Shown here piece after piece: positions 56,029 through 64,000 of a stretch of DNA of 64,000 nucleotides. Each line of letters opens with the position of its first letter. Position 1 is the first letter of the stretch. Position numbers and translations under genes: made by a program. The notes beneath the pieces are model-generated. The model was not told where the DNA came from and searched no databases. It saw nothing but the letters and a program-made list of their open reading frames with translations. This DNA is from Platynereis dumerilii. Its lineage: Eukaryota; Annelida; Polychaeta; Phyllodocida; Nereididae. The stretch lies in NCBI GenBank assembly GCA_026936325.1, contig JAPTHN010000018.1, positions 12,977,658 through 13,041,657 of the forward strand, given 5' to 3'.

Positions 56029-59000
56029 CTACGTTTCCATCTTCTGGTCGCTGGTTTGTTCCATTTCTGGGTCATGTGACTTGCTGGTGGTACCTGATTG
56101 GTCAGATGGGTCATGTGATACAGTCTCAGTTTGAATGTCAGATTCACTTTGAGAAACTTCGCAAGTTTCAACGATTAAATTGTCCGTCTCCATGATTAGA
56201 TTCCGTGAACAAGGATTATTGACATCTTTGGTTAATTCTGAGGGCGTTTCTCCGACAGCTGACGCAGCAGAAGTGCTCGCTATGGCTGGAGACTGGTGTA
56301 CCTTAAAAGGGGAAGAGTGCAACATTTTAAAATAACTTCTATCCTCAACAGCGCCAGTGAGCAGTTTACTGGAATTGGCGCTGTATAAGTACTTAATATT
56401 ATTATTATTATTATTATTATTATAACAGACAATTTATGTTACAAAGTTGAAAAAATACTGAACAAGTTTATAACTATGAAGGCTTAATCCTGACCTTTGG
56501 AATTCAATTAGCTGTGTTGATTTCATAGCCAAAAAGGTCTCAAATCTTGACTCAACAGAGTTTCCGCCTACCTCTCACCAGCTTGGCATATCCAGACAGC
56601 TGAGGAAGCCCTTGAGAGATGAGTGATAGCTCTGGTGAGTCAAAACTTGGATCTTTTGTGCTTTGTTGAGCAAGCATAAGCCATAAACTACAATAAGTTG
56701 ATATGATAGTTCTACTGTGCAGTTAGTAGCATTACAAATCAATCTTTCTGTAGTACTAGGCTGAAATTTTTTAATGCAAAATAATGAGCACTTCAGTAAT
56801 CCGATGGTCAGGATTTGGTAAGGTTTATAAGTGTACAGTTTTGACAATGTTGAGATTTTAATGGAATTCCCACTCACCTGTTGGGGTGCATCATCCACCT
56901 GCATAGCAACGGCCTCAATCTGCTTAGCGACGTTGCGAATGTGCTCCGAGGCAGAATTAGCATCGTTCGTCCTTGTCTGGTTGATGACGCTGAACCCTGG
57001 TCCCAGTCTCATCTGTGGGCGAGATTCAGCGACTGATGGGGTTGCCTCGGTTACGGAAGTGGTTGCTATGGATGTTGTCACGGTGGTTTCCATGGCAACA
57101 GGACTAGCGACTGCCTGAGGGGTTCTCTCAGATGACCCTAACGAGTGACCTTGACCCGTAAAAGGTCGTGCCGTTGGTGTCGGGAATTTCATGGGTTTAT
57201 TTACAGTCACCCCAGTTGCTCCTGATGATAGAGTTTTACGCAGTTCATCCTAGAAACAAAGTTGGTTCATTTGTCATCCTCTCTTAGTAACACAGTTCAG
57301 GGTACCCATGAGACATGCAACACAAGGAAAATGAGGGGAAAACGACTTAAACAGTTCAGAGTCAGACAGTAATTTGTATTTCACAGCTACAGGCCTTACA
57401 GCCATCAATTCAAGAGCATAAGTTTACTCACTGGTATCTCAGAAGCCTGACTGATAGCCTGACTGACCGCTTTGCCAGCCTGTTCATGTTCGGTCGCTTC
57501 TCCCAAAACCTTCTCCTCTATTCCCGGTTCGACCGTAAAATGTCCATGAGGTTCTAAACAAAGTTCCAACTTGTCCGCAGCTGCGTTGTACCTGAATGTC
57601 TGAAATAATAATAATTATTTATTTATTAACAGGATTTTCAATGATATTATGAAAAGACATTTGAAGTAGCTACACAAATAACATTCACTGTACCATCGAA
57701 TTGTCTAAGGTAGAACATAATTCGCCACTTAAGAACCAGCCCTCCTTAGATGATAGATAGATGGATGATTGGGGCTTTATGTCCTTTATGTATATGCCTA
57801 CTATTCACACACAAAGCTAGTCTGATTTGGACAAGAGTAGGACACCGAAATGAGAGACTGAAACTGCCGTCCAACATAGGTCCAGGTGACTTGGAAAGAG
57901 CTGTAATTGAAACTGGGACGCACAGGTTAGAACGTCAGCGTGCTACCAACTGAGCTAACCTCCTCCCAGAACTGGGCTTAGAGGGCTGCACTATCTATCT
58001 ATCTATCCCAGCCCCTCTCAAAAATCACAAGAGACGACAATTAACAATTGATGGATCGATGATTGGGCCTTTACGTCCTGTATTAATGCACTTGGTAGAC
58101 TAATTAGGACAATTAACAATTGAAGATTACCTTTCCATTCAAACTGGGCAGCGTGCAGTGCTTGTTGTCCGTCAGTGGAGCCAGATCTCTCTTGACTTGT
58201 TCGTAGAATAACCCTCCAGGGTTGAACACTTCCGGCATTGATTGCACGTACGTCCAGAGGTCCTTGCCCGTCAGACGAGCCATCAATGTCAAGGAGGCTA
58301 TTCCCATGTCCACACTGTCATTGCCCGCTGATAAATAAAGACAGATGAATAGATTGGGCTTAACGTCCTATATTTATGCACTGATGGTATCATGGTATGC
58401 TAATCAGGACAGCGGCAGGACACAGAAATGAGGTAAAGGATGGTGAAACGTAAAGACATACATTTTTCATCATGTAAAGGTATTTGCATTAAAGTGTCAT
58501 CGTTCAGCAAAATGTCTACAAATGTATTGCCACAACCGCGAGGTTTTGTCCCCAAACATCTTCATCTACATCGACAAACAAGTCAGCCCTCCATCTACGA
58601 CTACTACCATAGCACTACTATGATAAGCCGAAATTTTACGAGAAATCTTGCATTGTAACAAATCAAAGCATCAGAATGCGAAAAATATTGCCGAGTAAAC
58701 CAAGTTATATTTCAAAATTTATAAGCAGTACTCACCATTCTGTAAACTCTGTAATCCTTGCAGCAGCTGGTCAGTGGCATTGGCCGGGGAAGTTACACTC
58801 GCAGTGGGGATACGGGCAGCACGGGGGCCGAAGGCCGAGGATAGGGTACTACTGCTACCTGTTTCAAGAATAAGTATAAAGAGAGCTATCAAAATTGAGT
58901 CAAGATAAAATAAGAATTGTCCCAAAAGAATACGTAGGACTTGTTTCAGCAAATACCCCAAGGCATGAACTTAGTGGCTCGGTAATAGTACATATGAAGA

Positions 59001-62000
59001 GCACACAAGAATCCATCTTTTTTAATGTATTCATCTTTGTTTATAAATAAGAGTGGAAGATTCAAACAAACCTAAGGTACTTGTCAATTTTTAATATTGT
59101 GGCAAATAATCACTAAATATTCACATGAAAGAGAGAAATAATAGAGATCTATGTGAAACCTTAAAGCTACATTAAAATGCAGTATAAATACTCTGAGCTT
59201 TGGAGCAGCTAGCCTGGACCAATCAGGAGAAGGTAGGAAACTCATCAACCAATAGGATTGAATGATACTGTTCAGAGCCTCCTGGTGAGCATAAAGGGAA
59301 GCTCGAGCGAAATTGGTCTATAAGAATCTTAACCAAATTACCTGCAGGTTCAGGGACTATTTCCAGCATGAGTCTGTCTCCGTTTTGAAGAGGGACTATT
59401 TCTTCATCACCTAATTTCAGTTCTTTTGGTGGTATTCCTGCTCTGACCTTCTGCCGAGATTCCTTCACCCCAAATTCTTCCGAAAGACGATTCCGCAAAT
59501 CTTTGATAGTCACTTCATCCTTCAGGACTAGGATACTCTAAATGGAGATGAAAAAAAATCATAATTATTTAGTGTAATTGTTTTATAACTACATCTCTCG
59601 AGAGACAGTTTTTGAGAAACAACATGTCCCACATGTACCATTCATTTGTTTCCTTCTAAAGGTCCTTGAGAAAATATAATCCAATTTTCAAACTCTTCCA
59701 ACGTTAATTGGCTTATTCTAAACACAAAGAATTCAAAAGAAATACAGACCTGGCGTCCATCTGACGTTGTCACTCTTATTTTCTTCTCTTTGCTGTTTGA
59801 CGGGGGTTGTGGTTTAGGAGCAGGACTTGTCGTTTTGGCCGACCCCGAGGATTTTGAACTATCTTGAGACTTATCCGAATGCTCTTCCGTCAGTTTTTGC
59901 AGTTTCGGAGAAGCCTGTGTTGCAAAGTAAAAAGATGTATTGAAAATATCTAGAGTAAGACAGATGTAGACAGACACGCTAGGTGCAGCCCTCTAAGCCC
60001 AGTTCTGGGCGCTCACGAGGGTTGATTGAATGATTGAAGGGAGAGTGGGAGTCCGAAACATGTAACACATTTACCCCATGTGAGGGATCTTTTGCTTGCC
60101 CAGCATAGAAACTCATTCAAGGGGCTGCCAATTTAACGTCTCATCTGAACGGATGGATGGTTACGGCTCTACTTCCTGTATTTATGCTTAACATGCTGTA
60201 TTTATGCTAATTAGGACAACTGATTGATCTCATGAATTACACAACACACAACAGTAAAACTTGCAGTGTTCCAGCTAGGATTTGATTTGAGCACAAAATT
60301 TTCTAGAAATGAGGGCTACTAAAAAAAACTGTTTTCATCCTAAACGGGCATGGCAGACAGGGGTAGGGCATGGCAGGCCATGCTCAAATGGCCCAGCTGA
60401 AACACTGACCCATTAACATACCTTAGTAGGACTCCTCTGGGGAGAGCTAGCGGCCTGGGCGATTTCATTCGAACGTCTCCTCTGGTTCACGGATGCCTTG
60501 CTCTCCACCTGGCGCTTGATGTTCTTCTCCGTTTCACTCATCACAAGTTCCTCTTTGTGAATGGTCTTTTTCTAAGAAAATTTAAAGAGAAAATTCACAG
60601 ATTAAATAGATGCAAAAGAGAGATCTGAAGATGGTTTAGGACAGTGATACAATATTCAAATCTGTTGATCAAAGACCACATTTGTCTGTCAGTAGACAGA
60701 TAGATCTACATGAGTAGATGTCACCAAAATAAATAGATCAGTATGTATAGATATATGACCGAAAAGAATGAAAAGTACAGCTCTATAATCATCGACAGAG
60801 TCATCAATAGACAGCATCCTAAAGGTCAGATCATATCCACACAGATTGATCAATGAGCTGGAGAGATAGTGCCCAGGTCCTCAGAAAGAAGCTTAAGCCT
60901 CAAATGACAGATCATGGTCCACACTTACCTTCGCCCCAGTCAGAATTATCTTAGATGATGTATGCGGGTCCCACAAGGGGTCAGCACCAGGTGGAACAGG
61001 TTTTTGGGCGTCCTCCTTTTTGGCCGTTTGGCGTAGAATTGTGTCGACCACTTTTTGAACCAGCCTCTCACTGCCAAATTCACCTGGAAGTTAGGAAACA
61101 GTACGAAGGAGAAATTAAAGAATGATCAGACAAATAATCAAGTTAAAAGTATAAACTTTTTGAGTATGCGACTCTCAAGAAAGGATGAAAACCACGCAAC
61201 ACATCTTCTCAAAAATCTCATGTGATAACAATCGAACTCACCAGGGAAATGCTTCTGCACCAGGGTGGAGGCGATTTCATAAACGTTGCTGTTCAGACTC
61301 GGGTCCGTTTCGTATTGGAACCAAGCCACTTTTTCTCCAACTACTTTGCCATTCCATTCCAAGCTGACAGGAACCCTAGAAATTGAAGAAAATAGCTAAT
61401 TTACTGAGCAATTTAGTCATCCAGGCCTTTATCAAGATGTTTCGTTTTAAATTGAATGGCAAATATTTCATGCCCTACACATGATAGGATGGATGGACTT
61501 TACATCCTGTATTTATGCATTTGGTAGGCTAGTTAGGACAGGAGGAGGACACAGCAATGAGGTAAAGGATGAAAGAAACAGCCATCCAACATAGGCCAAG
61601 CGCTGGATTTGAACCTTGGACCCAGCGATTGGCAGCCTAGCACGCTACAACAAAAACAACAATCCACCCGCCCACCACATGGATTATTTATAATCACTCA
61701 CTGTTCAGGCAGGTTGTCATACTCCTGTCCTTGCCAGAAGTGTTTGAATCCGCATTGACACCGACTGTCGGGAGCACGGTTCCTCGTTCGGTCGCCATCT
61801 TTGTACTGGACCACTCCCGAACCAAGGACCCTTCGCATCTGAGACCTGAAACCAGAAAAGTCAATTCATTACAATTACTATATCTTCACACTTTTTTCAG
61901 CTTGACCCTGACCATAGTAAATTGTTCATTCATTTAGAGATAGCGATCAGCTGAGAATCCTACAGGAGCTCCATGGCTAGTTTAATAGGAAGTTCTCAGT

Positions 62001-63446
62001 CCTCTAAATTAACCTTCGCCAACTCTTTCTCCTCAAGCCCTTGAGCTGCACACCATCTGTTCAAACAATATTTAAATGAATTTCCCAATTTTATTAAAGT
62101 GTTGAAGACATCGAAACTTATCACCACCTACCCTCTGCAAGATGGACAGGTAGGCATCAGACATTTCTCTTTGATGGGGTCCAGTTTGTCCAAGTGCTGG
62201 TCGTAGGAGCAGACATAGCCTGAAATTTGAAATTACAATTATAAAGCTTATTAATTCTTACAAACATATAAATCTACATTACCGTACATTGTCGCCAAAG
62301 CATTATTATAACAATATAGCTATATGGACAGCCGGGGCCCTACCCGTGGACTGTGGTCTGGCTATAACAGCTGATATGGATGGACAGATAGATAGGTAAG
62401 TGCAGCTCTCTTAGCCCATTTCTTGGAGTGCACGAGTGTTGATTGATGAGGCAGGAGAGAGAGTGCAGGAATCCTCAACATGTTTCACATTTTTCCCATG
62501 TGAGGGATCTTTTACTTGTCCAGCATAGACACTGACAAGAATCCGAGGATTCAAACCCTGGGTTCTGTTGGGAATTAGCAATTAAACATAAGATCCGTGG
62601 ATACAAGATCAAAGTAGCACTGCACTGCGAAGTGCAATCAGCTTTGACACTTGTCAGATTGATTTCGAGTGCTGTTTCTCAATGGCAATTTGGTAAACTG
62701 AGGGTGAAAAAACGCTTTAGAACTTGCAGAATTGCAATTAGCATTGTTAAACTGCTTCTGAGAATATATGCACTGCAAAATGCATTTTAGGCCTTCCTTG
62801 AATCGAATGGACGATCGTCACGTGGGCGACATTATAATGCAAAGTCAGCTTGAAAACAGGCCCTCAAGACTCATATGATCTATTAGGGCCTACACAACTA
62901 ACTACTAAAAAAAAAAATTAAAAATTTTTTTTTTTTTTTTGAAAAAAAAACAAAACAAAACAAAAAAAACACAACAAACCATCCTGAATTCCTCAACGCA
63001 TTTTAGTTCACCTCTATATGAACACAAAATGACACACTTGACCACATCCACACCTTGTATTAAGGCTGGGAAAACTTTTTTCCAAAAATCTCTCAGACTG
63101 GTTTTTAGATAAAATTACCCTGGGAGAACCCAGGGTAATAAAATGGACCGCCAATTTAACATCTTATCTGAATGACATCCATTTTAATTTAACGTCAAAA
63201 AGAAAAAAATTCGCAGTATAAAAATATTTCTCTCACCGTGAGTAGGGAACGAATAGTGCTTGTTGGGGTTGAGCTGCCCATACGTCTTGACAGCCAAGTT
63301 ATAGAGGGCGCCACCAGGCTTAAGTAGGTCAAGGTCAATGCTCTGCAGGGCGAGGGCGTCACACGTCAAGCAGCGGAATAAAGAGCCCTCTCTGATCGCA
63401 CGCTGCGTTTCTGCTATCACTAATTCCGGCTTCATTCCAACAACAC
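56029..63446 (-). CDS. VCPIP1: deubiquitinating protein VCPIP1 (VCIP135), C-terminal 790 residues
   Basis: p97/VCP-associated OTU deubiquitinase needed for Golgi and ER reassembly after mitosis. Thirteen exons on -, all phase-consistent: 63237-63446, 62132-62219, 61702-61845, 61242-61375, 60929-61083, 60422-60571, 59750-59914, 59342-59537, 58736-58858, 58131-58327, 57432-57599, 56878-57249 and 56029-56301. Strong matches to human include LYNLAVKTYGQLNPNKHYSF, CGFKHFWQGQEYDNLPE, DPSLNSNVYEIA, KHFPGEFGSE, IHKEEL and FTGQGHSLGSSE. Cys pairs CLTC, CPSC and CQCGF suggest zinc binding. A ubiquitin-like UBX domain runs from KEKKIRVTTSDGRQ to VPLQNGDRLMLEIVPEP (about 335-412 of the visible part). The OTU catalytic domain (about 430 N-terminal residues) lies upstream, outside the window. 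Confidence 0.95.
56345..56424 (+). mobile_element. retroposon-like tail with (ATT)n in the last VCPIP1 intron
   Basis: AGCGCCAGTGAGCAGTTTAC pairs partly with TGGAATTGGCGCT, followed by GTATAAGTACTTAAT and ten or so ATT units. This is a form common at the 3' ends of invertebrate LINE/SINE families. Confidence 0.5.
57752..57966 (-). mobile_element. SINE family A copy in VCPIP1 intron
   Basis: It has the body word GATTGGGGCTTTATGTCCT and a head on the right (GGTTAGCTCAGTTGGTAGCA and TGTGCGTCCCAGTTTCAATT on -), more tRNA-like at box A than the other copies. Confidence 0.7.
57966..58016 (+). mobile_element. SINE family B end fragment with ATCT tail
   Basis: AGAACTGGGCTTAGAGGGCT then GCACTATCTATCTATC, the same junction as at 19978. 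Confidence 0.65.
58054..58112 (-). mobile_element. SINE family A fragment
   Basis: GATTGGGCCTTTACGTCCTG and TTGGTAGACTAATTAGGAC; the rest is missing. Confidence 0.65.
58343..58443 (-). mobile_element. SINE family A fragment
   Basis: TTGGGCTTAACGTCCTATAT, TATGCTAATCAGGACAGCGG and GAAATGAGGTAAAGGATGG; the head is missing. Confidence 0.65.
59945..60150 (-). mobile_element. SINE family B copy in VCPIP1 intron
   Basis: Short GACA tail, then GTGCAGCCCTCTAAGCCCAG, CCCATGTGAGGGATCTTTTG, GCTTGCCCAGCATAG and CCAATTTAACGTCTCATCTG; the tRNA head is replaced by a SINE A fragment at 60153. Confidence 0.75.
60153..60215 (-). mobile_element. SINE family A fragment abutting SINE B
   Basis: GGATGGTTACGGCTCTACTT, CCTGTATTTATGCT twice, then AATTAGGAC. 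It sits exactly where the SINE B head would be, so it probably inserted there. Confidence 0.6.
61487..61653 (-). mobile_element. SINE family A copy in VCPIP1 intron
   Basis: GGACTTTACATCCTGTATTT, TAGGCTAGTTAGGACAGGAG and, on -, the box B word CCAAGGTTCAAATCCAGC. Confidence 0.75.
62375..62600 (-). mobile_element. SINE family B copy in VCPIP1 intron
   Basis: GATAGATAG tail, AAGTGCAGCTCTCTTAGCCC, ATGTGAGGGATCTTTTACTT, CCAGCATAGACACTGAC and, on -, CCCAGGGTTTGAATCCTC as box B. A body fragment recurs at 63140-63180 (CCGCCAATTTAACATCTTAT). Confidence 0.7.
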
Positions 63447-64000
63447 CTGGAAAAGGACGAATAAAGTTTCATGATATTTCAAATCATAAAATTAGCAAAT
63501 ACACGATAGAGCACAATGATAGATGGACCATCGTGGCTTCACTTGATGATTGGAACTACCTTCCAACTTATGTCCAGGTGAACCCACTAGACCAGGAATT
63601 GAACCCAGGACCCAGCAATTGGAAGTTTGTCATCTTGGTCATATTAGTGGATTAATAGTGGAATGCAGTCAATGCACACAGGTAACCTGGCCCAATTGTT
63701 TCAATAAGAATCGATATTGAGGGATGGATGATTGGGGCTTTACGTCCTGTATTTATGCACTTGGTAGGCTAACTAGGACAGGAGAAGGACACTGCAATGA
63801 GGCGAAGGATGATTGAAACAGCCATCCAACATAGGCCCAGGTGACCTGGCAAGAGCATGATTTGAATCCTGGACCCAGTGATTGGCAGTCCAGCACGCTA
63901 CCACTAGACCAACCATCCCCCCCATCAAGAATCGACAAGCTGTATTTAAAGCAATCTCTTCAGCTCTACTGTGATCAATCGTCTAAGCAGTACTTTAGGA
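63447..64000. other. VCPIP1 intron sequence at the window edge
   Basis: No exon was seen. It contains the SINE A copy 63720-63921 and, at 63530-63620, a degenerate SINE A-like head. Confidence 0.5.
63720..63921 (-). mobile_element. SINE family A, full copy
   Basis: GGGGCTTTACGTCCTGTATT on the left and, on -, GGTTGGTCTAGTGGTAGCGT and GGTCCAGGATTCAAATCATG on the right. Very similar to 30092-30302. Confidence 0.8.

Noticed and set aside
1-64000. CRISPR array, operon or bacterial DNA
   Set aside because: Spliced genes, SINEs, LINEs and microsatellites show animal nuclear DNA; the tandem repeats lack regular spacers.

Overview
The window is animal nuclear DNA. Genes have canonical GT/AG introns, host proteins are recognisably metazoan, and about two thirds of the DNA is intergenic or intronic sequence packed with tRNA-derived SINEs, short inverted-repeat transposons (MITEs), LINE 3' ends, satellites and long ATCT/ATGT microsatellites. 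Together with the well conserved VHL, UBE2T, IFTAP and VCPIP1 this suggests a marine invertebrate, probably a deuterostome such as an echinoderm or hemichordate. The exact organism is an inference.

Layout. 322-825: possible 3' end of an unrecognised + strand gene. 830-15400: gene-poor DNA with a 157-bp tandem satellite, a 1.15-kb C/T-rich tract, ATCT microsatellites and a LINE 3' fragment. 15422-17213 and 19841-21197: two - strand paralogues of an unrecognised small secreted-protein family, three exons each; the first carries a MITE inserted in frame in its second coding exon. 21200-33500: repeats, plus one orphan candidate exon near 23774. 33536-40214: a 149-residue secreted peptide precursor of two exons, split by a 6.2-kb intron holding a 16-copy minisatellite. 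42098-42937: VHL (-). 43137-46447: UBE2T (+), head to head with VHL across 199 bp. 47804-48782: a TIR transposon. 50618-54567: an IFTAP (C11orf74) homologue (+) greatly lengthened by an acidic middle. 56029-63446: the C-terminal 790 residues of VCPIP1 (-), whose OTU-containing N-terminus lies beyond the right edge.

How the genes relate. VHL (substrate receptor of a Cullin-2 E3), UBE2T (E2 of the Fanconi pathway) and VCPIP1 (p97-associated deubiquitinase) are all ubiquitin-system genes. VHL and UBE2T probably share a bidirectional promoter. IFTAP (intraflagellar transport) and VCPIP1 converge tail to tail. I saw no rRNA, functional tRNA or CRISPR array, and no capsid- or envelope-bearing element.
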